64,000 nt of DNA from Patescibacteria group bacterium (GCA_028688515.1 JAQTXZ010000001.1:907073-971072); one strand, 5' to 3'. Counted from the stretch's first letter, positions 23,363 through 32,631 are shown. The notes: generated by a model not told the origin, from the sequence alone. Made by a program: numbers and translations.

Positions 23363-26005
23363 ATGAAAACGTCCCACGTCGCACGTCCCACGTACATCGT
23401 CGTAGCTGCACTATTCGTGCTGTTCAATATCGGGTGTGGAGAAATTCAGGCACAAGATGCCGGAAAGGATCAGACCTCCGACGCAGCAGCAACACCCGAC
23501 GCTCCGACCTCGACTCCGGCCACGTGCGTCCCGGGAGAGCAGAACATCTGCCTTTGCCTGGACGGTCGCCAGAGCTATCAGGTCTGTGCCGACGACGGCA
23601 AGTCGTTCGACGCGTGTCACTGCGATGAGTGCATGCCCGGGCTGCAGCACGAATGCTTCTGCCCCGGCGGACTCACCGGAATGCAGGCCTGCGCCGATGA
23701 CGGCAAGTCGTACAACAAGTGCAAGTGCAACCAACCGGACGCAGGAGCGCAGCCCGACGCCAACGTCGAGAGCGACGCGCAACCGGACTCGAATACAGAG
23801 CCGGATGCGGAGGCTGATGCCAATGTCGAGCCGGATGCGCAAGTCGAACCTCCGACGCTCAACGTCAAGCTTTCACTCGACACGCCTCCTGGCATGACCA
23901 TGTGCGACGGCGCGCAAACCTCGGTCCTGAAGTTCGGCTATGAGAACAGCTCATCCGAACCCATCACCGTCGCGAGCACCAAGCTGCACAGAGTCGGCAT
24001 CGGGAGCATCAACGACTTCACGGTCGGCGGCATTGCCGGCGACTACACCCATCTGGGCATCCCCGACCTATCCGGCTACCTGGAGTTCAACAACATGGTC
24101 CTCACCGTGCCGGCGATGACGTCGATGGAACACAGCTATTGGGTGGGAGTGACGGCTCCGGGCGGAGTCAGCGGCGACCAGTTCGCGTTCGAGATCGAGA
24201 AGCCGAGCGACATCACGCTCGATGGCAGTGCCAAGGTGGCAGGGAGTTTTCCCGTGAGGGGCAATACCTTTGTCATCAGCAACGTCAAGTGCGGCGAACT
24301 CAAGGCCTCGCTGGCTTCGAACCCCGTCTCCAACACGGTGGTCACGAAGGCTCATCACATCGAGACCGTCGGCATCACACTGTATGCGTCGGGTGCGAAC
24401 GACATGAAAGTCACGTACCTGCCGCTGCAGTGCCAGGCCTCGATTCACGGTGCGCCTTACGCCGCCGTGGATTGCGACAAGCGCATCACGTCCCTCGCCT
24501 ATTACGACGGCGACACGATGGTTGGCTTGCCCTGGTCGCCGGATGCAAACGGCATTGCGCCCATCGCACCCAATGTCGTCGTTCCGGTGGGTACGATCAA
24601 AACGCTTACGGTGAAAGCATCGTTTGCATCGACGGCCAGCGATACGCCGCCGTACGATCGGGTCTCGATCGGTCTGGCGCCTGGCGGAGTCGCGACTGAC
24701 ATGGTCTACAACCAAACGGTTGGGATCGATGTCGGCAATTCGCTCGCCGCACAGCTCTCGCAAAACCCGATCGTGACCACGACTATCATGCCGAGCGGCA
24801 CGATCTCGATCACGGAAGACAACATGCCGCCTGCGCAGACCGTGGTCGCCGGAAATGGCAACTGGGTACCGTTCGCGGGCCTTAAGGCTACGACGCAGTA
24901 CGAGGATGGTGCCATGGACGTGGTTCGCGTTTGCAACACCAACGGCGGCGACAATGCTGACTTCGAGCAGATCGCGGTCGCCATGGGTGGCGCAGTTCAG
25001 GGAACCGCCATCCTGCCGGCAGGCGCAACCGGTTGCGTGGACGTGTTTCTCACTAACAACGTGATCATACCGGAGAAGGACGGCTTGCACTTTGATGTGT
25101 GGGCAAAACTTCGTCCTGTGTACGCTTCGTATGAAGTCGCGGGAGCATGGATTGGCGTCGCCCGTTCCGGACACGCTCCCGCGCTTGGCCTTGCCCGCAA
25201 CTACCAGACTGGAAACTGGGATGCGGCCTACAACGACAAAGTCAACGTGCGCATCACCGGGAAAGTTTCCGGCGAGAGAATGTACGCTGACAACGCCGGC
25301 GGCTTGGACGGAAGCCGTATGGTCATCCGCAAGAGCAAGCCGTACATCGCGCCGCTTCCGCTTGCCAACAACGTGCTGCAAAACGGCACGACCGAACAAG
25401 AGGTCTCCCGACTACAGATCAGCGCGGACGGAGAAGTCGGATTCAAGCAACTTCCGCTGTTCACCTTTGACCACTCGGATGGCGTGACCAACGTGAGCTT
25501 TAATCTCTTTCGCGGTGCCACTCCGGTGCCTCTGAACGAGTACACAGTCACCGAGGTCTCAACCGGGCTCAACGCCAACTCGGTGCCCATCACGCAGAAC
25601 CCGGCCATCCTGGCCGTCGCGTTCTTCAACGAGGAGACGATCGTCGGCAGCGGATACGTCTACTCACTACGCGCAGTCAAGACCGTGAGTGGAAACGGGC
25701 AGCACATCGGCACGTCGTTCTACTACGATGCTGCGAATTGCGCGTTCGACTACACCGGATGGGTCAAGAACAACGACCCGTTCGTGCCGCCGGTCATGGT
25801 TTCGTCCCCCACGATCTACAACGTGGCGGACTACACCGGCTGCAACAACGGCGGCAAATGCTCCCACGCCCTCGGCTTGGCGGTCTGGACCGACAAGTCC
25901 GAAGCCGGATTGCACAGTCCGCTCACCATCGAAAACGGCGGCAGTCGCGACGCAATCCCCTGTGTCGACACTCTGCCGCAGATGTACCAAGCTCTCACTA
26001 ACTAG
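23363..26005 (+). CDS. Large lipoprotein with two Cys-rich repeats, Asp/Pro linker and beta-rich body
   Basis: An 880-residue protein starting at ATG 23363 after GGAGAGATAGAG. The lipid cysteine is C25 (LFNIGC). Two units of the form C-PG-x(5)-C-x-C…Q-x-CADDGKS…C-x-C lie at about 55-87 and 90-122. A linker of DA/PDAN-type repeats follows (about 125-170), then some 700 residues of beta-rich sequence. The Cys unit plus Asp/Pro linker resembles lipoproteins of Myxococcota. Residues 3-11 (TSHVARPTY) come from the same repeat word inserted in ileS. The body has no domain I can name. It should be anchored outside the membrane. Confidence 0.75.
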   Translation: MKTSHVARPTYIVVAALFVLFNIGCGEIQAQDAGKDQTSDAAATPDAPTSTPATCVPGEQNICLCLDGRQSYQVCADDGKSFDACHCDECMPGLQHECFCPGGLTGMQACADDGKSYNKCKCNQPDAGAQPDANVESDAQPDSNTEPDAEADANVEPDAQVEPPTLNVKLSLDTPPGMTMCDGAQTSVLKFGYENSSSEPITVASTKLHRVGIGSINDFTVGGIAGDYTHLGIPDLSGYLEFNNMVLTVPAMTSMEHSYWVGVTAPGGVSGDQFAFEIEKPSDITLDGSAKVAGSFPVRGNTFVISNVKCGELKASLASNPVSNTVVTKAHHIETVGITLYASGANDMKVTYLPLQCQASIHGAPYAAVDCDKRITSLAYYDGDTMVGLPWSPDANGIAPIAPNVVVPVGTIKTLTVKASFASTASDTPPYDRVSIGLAPGGVATDMVYNQTVGIDVGNSLAAQLSQNPIVTTTIMPSGTISITEDNMPPAQTVVAGNGNWVPFAGLKATTQYEDGAMDVVRVCNTNGGDNADFEQIAVAMGGAVQGTAILPAGATGCVDVFLTNNVIIPEKDGLHFDVWAKLRPVYASYEVAGAWIGVARSGHAPALGLARNYQTGNWDAAYNDKVNVRITGKVSGERMYADNAGGLDGSRMVIRKSKPYIAPLPLANNVLQNGTTEQEVSRLQISADGEVGFKQLPLFTFDHSDGVTNVSFNLFRGATPVPLNEYTVTEVSTGLNANSVPITQNPAILAVAFFNEETIVGSGYVYSLRAVKTVSGNGQHIGTSFYYDAANCAFDYTGWVKNNDPFVPPVMVSSPTIYNVADYTGCNNGGKCSHALGLAVWTDKSEAGLHSPLTIENGGSRDAIPCVDTLPQMYQALTN

Positions 26006-26468
26006 TTCCTTCTCAACTTCGCCTGGCACAAGTTCCTAGCCAGCTCCGAAGCCGCCCGTTTGTCATTCTGACTTACGGGCTCCCCACTTAAATCGCTAAA
26101 ACAATTTGGCGCTTTAAGCGGGAAAACGACTTACAACAGATCGAATAGCGAATATCCGCTTTGCTGAATATCCACTTCGTTGAATGTCCACTGCGCTGAA
26201 TATCGAATCTCGAATGTCGAGGTTTTTTTGTTTCTGGATCCTCGCATGCGCAAGGATGACAGATTTTTGGTTCTTATATCTTGGTTATTGGAGCTTAACC
26301 GGTTATTAGTGCTTGATCATTGGAATTTCCCCCGTTTGTATCTTGGTACTTGATTATTGGTTATTCCGGTTATTATTGACATTTTCCCCATTTTGTGGGA
26401 ATTTTGCCCTACGTTAGACAACTATACACCTACGCCAAAGCTACGGCGGATCTTCTAGGAGGCGATCA
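26006..26468. repeat. Noncoding gap with degenerate simple words
   Basis: Three tandem units near GCTGAATATCCACTTCGTT occupy about 26145-26215, and TTGGTTATTGGAGCTT-type words occupy about 26270-26375. A GGATCC…GGATGACA fragment of the 97-bp family lies at about 26236-26260. No gene is visible. Confidence 0.65.
26376..26404 (+). promoter_or_regulatory. Putative promoter of the 26469 gene
   Basis: TTGACA (26376-26381), 17 bases, then GAATTT (26399-26404), a weak -10. About 60 bases of leader end in AGGAGG. Confidence 0.45.
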
Positions 26469-27476
26469 ATGACAACGTTCGAACCTTTGCAGTACACAGA
26501 CCCCAATGCCAGCGATGAGGCGAAAGCGCAGGAGGCGGAGCGGTTTTATCGCTCCAATGTCGCATGCCAGATTCTTGCCGAATGGTTCCAGTTTCTGGCT
26601 CAATTCCCCACTGCTTGGTATCCGGCGGAGGCTCAGCTCAAGGACTGGCCGATCAACAAAAGACTGCACGAGCTCGCCGACCGCCCCGATGCGCGCTACA
26701 AGCTCATGTGCGCCGGATTCGCGAATGACATGCCGGAGAAGACGACCCGCAACATTCCGCCTACGAGCCAAGCCGAGTGGCTCGACAAAACGCGCGAAAG
26801 CGGCGACAAAACCGCGGAGCAGCACGTGCGCATGTTCAAATACTCACTGTCGATGTGCCACACCGATCCGGTCATGCGTTTCTTGCAACTCTCCAAGCGT
26901 ATCGACTGGGCAGACGAATCCCCTCTTACGTGCAGTTTCATTCTTGCATTTATTTCTTCCGCAATGAATGACAAACGCTTGTATGAGGGAGATGACGGCT
27001 ACACCGAAACTCATTCCCCGGTCATTCTGCATCGCGAATTTCTCGCTGAGCTCGACTTGATCGAGTATCTCAAGGTCGTCGGGCTGGAACGGCAAATCGA
27101 AATTCTCAAGAGGCGCGCGACCGCGGAAGCGAACAATCAGTTCTTCTCTATCAGACAAGAATTGACCGAGATTGTGACTGTGAGCGAGCTCTGCGACAAG
27201 ATGCCCGTGCGTTACTTCAAGCCCGTCTTCGAACTCATCGGCAAAAAACTCGGATTGATCACCGAAGCAGTTGTCGAAGCGCAAGAAACTTCCGACGTCG
27301 GCGAAGAATCCGCAGTGATCAATGTCACCGGCGAAGTCGATGCTCCCGTCGGCGAGATGCCGGAATCATCTCCCGACAGTCTCCCCGCCGTTCTGCAGGT
27401 CACCGACGTCGTCGCGACGCCTCTGCCGAATGAAGGAGTAGCGACGTCCGAGGGAAACGAAATCCCAAAAGCATAG
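26469..27476 (+). CDS. Unrecognised protein with acidic, disordered C-terminus
   Basis: A 335-residue protein of unknown family. It starts at ATG 26469, seven bases after AGGAGG. Residues 1-265 look globular and helical with several Trp and Cys (ILAEWFQFLAQFPTAWYP, MFKYSLSMCHTDPVMRFL, LIEYLKVVGLERQIEILK). The last 70 are acidic and low in complexity (VDAPVGEMPESSPDSLP). No signal or membrane segment. The next gene starts nine bases later and is also acidic, so the two are probably translated together and may form a complex. Confidence 0.7.
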   Translation: MTTFEPLQYTDPNASDEAKAQEAERFYRSNVACQILAEWFQFLAQFPTAWYPAEAQLKDWPINKRLHELADRPDARYKLMCAGFANDMPEKTTRNIPPTSQAEWLDKTRESGDKTAEQHVRMFKYSLSMCHTDPVMRFLQLSKRIDWADESPLTCSFILAFISSAMNDKRLYEGDDGYTETHSPVILHREFLAELDLIEYLKVVGLERQIEILKRRATAEANNQFFSIRQELTEIVTVSELCDKMPVRYFKPVFELIGKKLGLITEAVVEAQETSDVGEESAVINVTGEVDAPVGEMPESSPDSLPAVLQVTDVVATPLPNEGVATSEGNEIPKA

Positions 27477-27484
27477 AGGCGCCC

Positions 27485-28333
27485 GTGGCGGATTCTGCCG
27501 CCGAAGGCGCCGAACCTCCCGACGACGAAGGCGAGACTGCACGACCCGGACCAATGGACGAACCTTCGTCCCACCCGCCGACCAAGCCGCTCGCCGCAGA
27601 CGTCAAGAAACGCATCTTCGACTCTCTGCCAGACAGTAAGTCGCCAAGCCCGATCGCGGATGTTCCGCCGGAAGAAGTCGACCAAGCGCTCGAACCGCTC
27701 GACGAGGCGATTGCCGCACAAACAGCGGAACCTGTCGCAACAGCCGGCGAAGCCGAAGTCACTGACGACGAAATCGAGTTCGGACCGGATTCGTCGGACG
27801 ACGCGCCTGATTCATCGGTCACCACCGCACCAAAAGAACCGTCGGAAGACTTTGGCCTCGGTCCGCCGATTGACGGCAACTACGGCGAAGGCATGTTCCC
27901 GACGGTCACCGAAGCCCCACGCGAGACCTCTGGCCACATCAGCGTCGACAAGTCGGTTGATGACCTGGAACGCGATGCGATCCGGGCAGGCTTGGCCAAA
28001 CTCGGCATCCGCATTCCGCAGCGCTTCAAGACCAAGATTCAAGAGTGGCGAGACTTGCGCACAGTCTTCCTCGAAAGGTCATTGTCACTTGAAGAGACGC
28101 CTCTCAAGCGAGCCTTGCTCATCTATCTGAGAGGGTGCGTTCCGGAAACAGCCAGTCTCGAACCGTCCATCCTTTCTCGCGACGCGAGAAGTTTGACCAT
28201 GCTGACCATCGCAGCGCTCAAAAAGAGAAAGAAGTTCGAAGTGGCGCAAGCGCTGGAAGATCAGCTCTCATGCATACCATCGCGCACCAGCCCTCCGGCG
28301 ATGCCGCCTCCGCCATCACAAAAAAAGACCTGA
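27485..28333 (+). CDS. Unrecognised protein with long acidic disordered region
   Basis: A 282-residue protein starting at GTG 27485, eight bases after the previous stop, with AGAGG as a weak ribosome site. Residues 1-155 are Pro/Asp/Glu/Ala-rich and likely disordered (AEGAEPPDDEGETARPGP). Residues about 160-265 are helical and basic (DLERDAIRAGLAKLGIRIP, RFKTKIQEWRDLRTVFLER, LKKRKKFEVAQALEDQL). I do not recognise the helical part. A terminator follows. Confidence 0.68.
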   Translation: MADSAAEGAEPPDDEGETARPGPMDEPSSHPPTKPLAADVKKRIFDSLPDSKSPSPIADVPPEEVDQALEPLDEAIAAQTAEPVATAGEAEVTDDEIEFGPDSSDDAPDSSVTTAPKEPSEDFGLGPPIDGNYGEGMFPTVTEAPRETSGHISVDKSVDDLERDAIRAGLAKLGIRIPQRFKTKIQEWRDLRTVFLERSLSLEETPLKRALLIYLRGCVPETASLEPSILSRDARSLTMLTIAALKKRKKFEVAQALEDQLSCIPSRTSPPAMPPPPSQKKT

Positions 28334-28377
28334 GCCGCTCACGCGCAATGCACAGCAAGCTGCGACCCAGGTCTCTC

Positions 28378-28410
28378 GCCCTCCTCGACTCTCGAGTGAG
28401 GGCTCTTTTT
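28378..28410 (+). terminator. Terminator of the 26469-28333 operon
   Basis: GCCCTC pairs with GAGGGC across a palindromic CTCGACTCTCGAG loop, followed by TCTTTTT. Confidence 0.8.
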
Positions 28411-28427
28411 ATTAATGCCAAATTACA

Positions 28428-28509
28428 AATTACGAATGCCAAATTCTGGTGGCCTACGGCATTTCGAAACAATATTGCGAAGCGATACCAAAATTTGGCA
28501 TTCGTAATT
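28428..28509. repeat. Inverted repeat between convergent genes
   Basis: AATTACGAATGCCAAATT (28428-28445) is repeated as a perfect inverted copy at 28492-28509, with 46 bases between. It may form a cruciform or a weak bidirectional terminator. Confidence 0.8.
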
Positions 28510-28517
28510 ATTTTGAG

Positions 28518-30251
28518 TTACCAGCTTCCTCCTCCGCCGCCTCCCCCTCCTCCACCGCCACCACCGCCCGAAAATCCGGAGCCGCCTGCGCCTGCGGAAC
28601 TCGGAGGAGAATAAATTCCGGAAGCAGACGCTGTATTCAATCCACCGATTGCATGAGCGAGCCCCAGCGTTGTCAGACCATGAACATTGCCTTCCGCCCA
28701 ATCCGGCGGAGACATCTGCAAATCTTCAAATTGCTTAGCCCATTCCTTTTCCACGCCGAGCGCAATCGCGGCCGGCAACAAATCCATAAACTGCTCGGGA
28801 GTTCTGGCGGGAGCGTTGTGAAACTTCAGCCGTTCTTCTTCCGTGACAGACAAAAACCATTTAAATCCCTTGACTTCTGCGACAATCGAAGTCCCTTCCT
28901 GCGTTCTCTTTGGCATAAACCAACCAAAGACAACGATAAACAACGCGGCGACAAAAGCAGCCAAAGTCCCGACGGGTGCGTCGCCGCCGGCAACACGGAC
29001 TATCATAAAGACAATAACCGCAAAAACAAAATACAAAGATCTGATCACATAAGGATTGGCGACAAAAATCTTTAATTTTTGCATTTCCGTCAAACCGAGC
29101 CTGATGATTTTTTGCGCATCAACGTAAAACTTTTTATCTTTCAAATCTTCAAACGTGGTCTTATCTCGCGAACCTTCCAAAAACATCGCGTTCCATATAA
29201 TCTTTTCCCAAGCCGGCGCATCCACGGGAGGAGATTTGCGTTTTAAAAACGTATAACTTTGGACATCAACGAACAAAACTTTTTTGGTCGAGTATTCGAT
29301 ATGCAAATAATCTTTGCGCGCCATATCGATTATCGTCGCAGTAATTCCTTTGGTTGGAATCTGCCCATCAGTCAAGGCACCGGAAAGCACCAACGGACTC
29401 ATGCCTCGCGGCGTTTCGTATTGCGGAATGATCGTCTCGGCTGCCGGATCTTTTCCGCGCGTCGCCCAAAAATAAAGCATCGAAAGCAATGCAATGAGCG
29501 GCGCAATCAATATCCAATTGTCGGTTAAAATTCTTGCAATCATCTGCGATCTTGTTTCCGGTTTGATGACTCCCTGCGGAAAACCGAATACAACCGTCAA
29601 ACCTTCGCCGGATTCCAAATAACGGGTCGATTTGACCATGTATCCGCCATCTTGCGGCTGCATAGCGCATGATTGTTCCTGCGAACCTAGAATGCCGACA
29701 TAGCAGACGAACTGCAGCGCCGAAGTCGTCTCACCCAAAGGAGATTTTAAAAAGAAAGATGCGGACTCGACCCCCACCTCCCAATCTACGCCGACTGCGT
29801 TCCAGTACAACTCGGAATGACCGTCCGGAAAAAAATTCACCGCCTGCGCCGTGTGATACTTGATAACATACTCATGAACGCCATCGATAGTTACATTCGC
29901 TTTTCCGATTTTAATTTCGAATATACCCCCATTCCGCGATGTTTCGTAAGTCTCCGGTTCTCCGTCGCGCAACACCTGATCGACGACATAGCGATAATTG
30001 TAGTTTGCGCCGTCGCGGATATATGTTTCCAGAATGTCGCGATAAATGCCATGTTTCGGCGTTGAACCAAAATCGTAATCAATGGTTTCGGTGACATTTA
30101 GATTTCTGTTCTCATCCAAAACGGCTTGAACGTCCAGCTTGTGGATGACCTCAACATCATTTGATGCCGCATGCGCCGCAAAGGGCATCAGTGCAATGGC
30201 CAATAACCAAGACCCCAATAACCAAATGGCACGAGGAAACTGTTTTTTCAT
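28518..30251 (-). CDS. DUF2207 domain-containing membrane protein
   Basis: A 577-residue exported membrane protein. A signal peptide (ending AAHA-AS) leads to the DUF2207 beta domain (LDVQAVLDENRNLNVTETID … GIYRDI). One membrane helix near residue 245 is followed by a cytoplasmic region (GKDPAAETIIPQYETPRGMS, TATIIDMARKDYLHI), then two more helices near 400-440 and a Gly-only tail ending GGGGGGSW. This is the standard DUF2207 layout, and its function is unknown. The signal peptide is built from TTGGTTATTGG DNA words that also occur in noncoding DNA at 26270-26375. The start lies close to a weak -10 box. Confidence 0.9.
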   Translation of the reverse strand: MKKQFPRAIWLLGSWLLAIALMPFAAHAASNDVEVIHKLDVQAVLDENRNLNVTETIDYDFGSTPKHGIYRDILETYIRDGANYNYRYVVDQVLRDGEPETYETSRNGGIFEIKIGKANVTIDGVHEYVIKYHTAQAVNFFPDGHSELYWNAVGVDWEVGVESASFFLKSPLGETTSALQFVCYVGILGSQEQSCAMQPQDGGYMVKSTRYLESGEGLTVVFGFPQGVIKPETRSQMIARILTDNWILIAPLIALLSMLYFWATRGKDPAAETIIPQYETPRGMSPLVLSGALTDGQIPTKGITATIIDMARKDYLHIEYSTKKVLFVDVQSYTFLKRKSPPVDAPAWEKIIWNAMFLEGSRDKTTFEDLKDKKFYVDAQKIIRLGLTEMQKLKIFVANPYVIRSLYFVFAVIVFMIVRVAGGDAPVGTLAAFVAALFIVVFGWFMPKRTQEGTSIVAEVKGFKWFLSVTEEERLKFHNAPARTPEQFMDLLPAAIALGVEKEWAKQFEDLQMSPPDWAEGNVHGLTTLGLAHAIGGLNTASASGIYSPPSSAGAGGSGFSGGGGGGGGGGGGGGSW

Positions 30252-30300
30252 ATTGCCAAAACTTTAGCATGCCGTTTCGCGGACGGCTATCGGCCGAACC

Positions 30301-30496
30301 CCCTCTATCCGTCACCTCTACTACATCTTATTGCGGTGACACCTTTCCCCCGTCAGACGAGGGAAAGGAGTTAGTGAGCCGTTCTGTAGAGACGCAAAAT
30401 CTTGCGTCTAACTAATTAACCTATAACCGCCTTTCCCCTGTTCGACGGGGGAAAGGCTCCCCCGCAATATTATCAAAATGAGGGGTGGATAGAGGG
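30301..30496. mobile_element. 198-bp MITE-like family, copy B (196 bp)
   Basis: Same terminal inverted repeats (CCCTCTATCC / GGATAGAGGG) and internal hairpins as 16624-16821. The right half is nearly identical, while the left arm before CACCTTTCCCCC is more diverged. Confidence 0.85.
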
Positions 30497-30558
30497 GGTG
30501 TTCGATCGGCCAATGTTCCATGCTACATGCTATGTGTTATATGTCACATGTTTCATGT

Positions 30559-30564
30559 TATAAT
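30559..30564 (+). promoter_or_regulatory. -10 box of the PfkB gene, leaderless geometry
   Basis: TATAAT ends seven bases before ATG 30572. The DNA before it consists of CATGCTACATGCTATGTG-type simple words. Confidence 0.65.
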
Positions 30565-30571
30565 ATCCTCG

Positions 30572-31579
30572 ATGTTGCATATACTTCGCAGATTTGATGT
30601 CTGTACGATCGGCGCGGGATCGCGTGACGTTTTTGTTAAAAGTTCGCACTTTGAAAAAGAACGTGACAGCAAAGCGCCGGATGGTTTTGATGCATGTTTT
30701 CCAATGGGTGCAAAAATTCCTTTGGATGATGTTATCTTTGAAACAGGAGGAGGCGCAACAAACGCTGCGGTAACGTTCAGCAGATTTGGACTTTCAACAA
30801 CCTGCATTTGTGCCGTCGGTCAGGATCAAAACGGAAAATCGATAATCGAAGTTTTAAAAAAAGAAAAAGTGGATTTTTCCGGCATACAAGAAATTGAAAA
30901 CCAGCAGACCAATTTTTCTGTCATTATTTTGGCGGGCACCGGACAACGGAGCATACTCGTGCATCGCGGCGCTGCGTCGGCATTGGAGACAAATCAAATT
31001 GTTTGGCGCCGCATGAGAAGCCGCTGGACATATTTGACTTCGCTTGGCGGCGAAATGAAAAAGAACCGCGACATAATCGCGCAATGTACAAAACGAAAAT
31101 CTAAAATTGCATGGAACCCGGGTAATGGCGAACTACAAAAAGGATTAGCGACGCTCAAGCCTTTGATAGAACAGGTGGATATCTTGATAGTAAATCTCGA
31201 AGAAGCGGCAATGCTCGCTAAACAAGACTCCAAAAACCTTAAAACGATCATCAAAGAATTAAAGGATCTTCCAAAAACGGCGCTCGTAATCACCGACGGT
31301 CCTCGGGGCGCGTACGTTTACGACATTGCTTCAAAAAAACTTTGGACCTCTTCCGCACTGCCAGGCAAAAGGATCAACACGACCGGTGCAGGCGATGCTT
31401 TTGGCAGCGCATTCGTCGCGGCTTACATCAAAACGGAAAATTGCGTCGATGGAATTCGCGCCGGACTTTTAAACAGCCTTGGAGTCATAACCCACATGGG
31501 CGCCAAAGCAGGAATCTTGAAAAAATTTCCCAGCAAGCAACGGTTGAGACGTATCAAAGTCCATACGGTAAAACTCTAA
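30572..31579 (+). CDS. PfkB family carbohydrate/nucleoside kinase
   Basis: A 335-residue ribokinase-superfamily kinase. It starts FDVCTIGAGSRDVFVKSS, with the substrate lid and GGGATNAAVTFSRFGL as the first PfkB signature. NTTGAGDAFGSAFVAAYI is the second, holding the anion hole and the catalytic Asp. The substrate (sugar, sugar phosphate or nucleoside) is not decidable. I start at ATG 30572 because the 29 upstream codons are simple-word repeat. The BASS transporter follows after a repeat element. Confidence 0.92.
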   Translation: MLHILRRFDVCTIGAGSRDVFVKSSHFEKERDSKAPDGFDACFPMGAKIPLDDVIFETGGGATNAAVTFSRFGLSTTCICAVGQDQNGKSIIEVLKKEKVDFSGIQEIENQQTNFSVIILAGTGQRSILVHRGAASALETNQIVWRRMRSRWTYLTSLGGEMKKNRDIIAQCTKRKSKIAWNPGNGELQKGLATLKPLIEQVDILIVNLEEAAMLAKQDSKNLKTIIKELKDLPKTALVITDGPRGAYVYDIASKKLWTSSALPGKRINTTGAGDAFGSAFVAAYIKTENCVDGIRAGLLNSLGVITHMGAKAGILKKFPSKQRLRRIKVHTVKL

Positions 31580-31590
31580 ACACCAACTCT

Positions 31591-31664
31591 GTCATTCTTG
31601 CGAAAGCGAGAATCCGGAATCGGATGGATCCCCGCCGTCGGCACCAAGCCTCCGCAGGGATGAC
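31591..31664. repeat. Shorter relative of the 97-bp element (74 bp)
   Basis: It begins GTCATTCTTGCGAAAGCGAG and ends GCAGGGATGAC with an inner GGATCCCC. It lies between the PfkB stop and the transporter start. Confidence 0.75.
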
Positions 31665-31671
31665 AAAAGGA

Positions 31672-32631
31672 ATGACGCTGCTAAATCGCCTAAAACAAAT
31701 ATTCTCCGAAAACCAAATCATGGTCGTGCTTTTGGGCATAGTCGCGGGCATTGTGCTTCCAAGATATTTTCAACCGATTGCGCCGTACGGAACATATCTG
31801 CTCATGCTGATCTTTTTTGCGTCCAGCTTGAGATTGAACTTAAAAGAGCTGACCGGATATGCCAAGGATTGGAAGATGATGCTTCTTGCAGGAGGATTCA
31901 TGTTGGTCTTCCTGCCATTTGCCATGTGGTTGCCGCCGCGCGTTTTTGCGCCGGATTGGGCAATGGCATTTTTAATCATGGGGGCCATGCCAACCGGCAT
32001 GACAATCGCATTGATTGCAGATTTGTTTGGCGGAAAAACTTCGCTCGCGCTGGTTGTGACTGCAGCAACGTCGCTGCTTGCGCCGGTGACAATTCCGCTC
32101 GTCTTTTGGCTGGCCATCGGTCAAGTCGTTCCGGTGCCGGTACTGACTCTTTTTGCAAATCTCTTCATCACCATCGTTGTTCCATTTGCCATTGCAGCAA
32201 TCTTTCAGCGCAAAGCTCCAAAGCTGGTTAAAAAATACGATTCGATCTGGCGCAACACCGCGGTTTGGAGTTTTGGAATTTTAATCGCCGCAATCGTTGC
32301 CGATACAGTAGGCCAAGGAACGATAGTCTTGTCTGCAAGAGACATCGGACTTATCATTGTCATGCTGATCTATATCGCGGGACTTACGGCACTGGCTTTT
32401 GTAATGGTTTGGTGGAGATCCAACGCAGAAAAAGCCACACTAGCGCTCTGCATGGTTTATTTAAACAACACGCTCGCACTTTATATTGCCAACCGCTATT
32501 TTCCGGACAGCAGATTGATGACGCAGCTCGTGATACTCTTGCTCGTCATCAACGTTCTGCTTCCGCCTTTCCGCTGGATTGCCGCACATGCTGTACAATT
32601 GGACAAACTTAAAACTAAACGACATAAGTAA
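31672..32631 (+). CDS. Bile acid:sodium symporter (BASS/SBF) family transporter
   Basis: A 319-residue protein of about ten membrane helices (ENQIMVVLLGIVAGIVLP, MLIFFASSLRLNLKELTG, FLIMGAMPTGMTIALIADL), the pattern of the SBF-like/BASS group. The 'AMPTGMT' segment matches the conserved crossover region, where the family usually has polar sodium ligands. The substrate is unknown and may be an organic anion. An open frame extends far upstream, overlapping the PfkB gene, but that part is a shadow. I choose ATG 31672, just outside the repeat element. Confidence 0.85.
   Translation: MTLLNRLKQIFSENQIMVVLLGIVAGIVLPRYFQPIAPYGTYLLMLIFFASSLRLNLKELTGYAKDWKMMLLAGGFMLVFLPFAMWLPPRVFAPDWAMAFLIMGAMPTGMTIALIADLFGGKTSLALVVTAATSLLAPVTIPLVFWLAIGQVVPVPVLTLFANLFITIVVPFAIAAIFQRKAPKLVKKYDSIWRNTAVWSFGILIAAIVADTVGQGTIVLSARDIGLIIVMLIYIAGLTALAFVMVWWRSNAEKATLALCMVYLNNTLALYIANRYFPDSRLMTQLVILLLVINVLLPPFRWIAAHAVQLDKLKTKRHK

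Noticed and set aside
24068..25399. 443-codon open frame on the minus strand
   Set aside because: It is antisense to the large lipoprotein gene. Its Arg/His/Val-heavy composition is typical of a shadow of GC-rich coding DNA, and it has no ribosome site.
31342..31671. 110-codon N-terminal extension of the BASS transporter
   Set aside because: It overlaps the PfkB gene in another frame and passes through a repeat element. Membrane homology begins at 31672.
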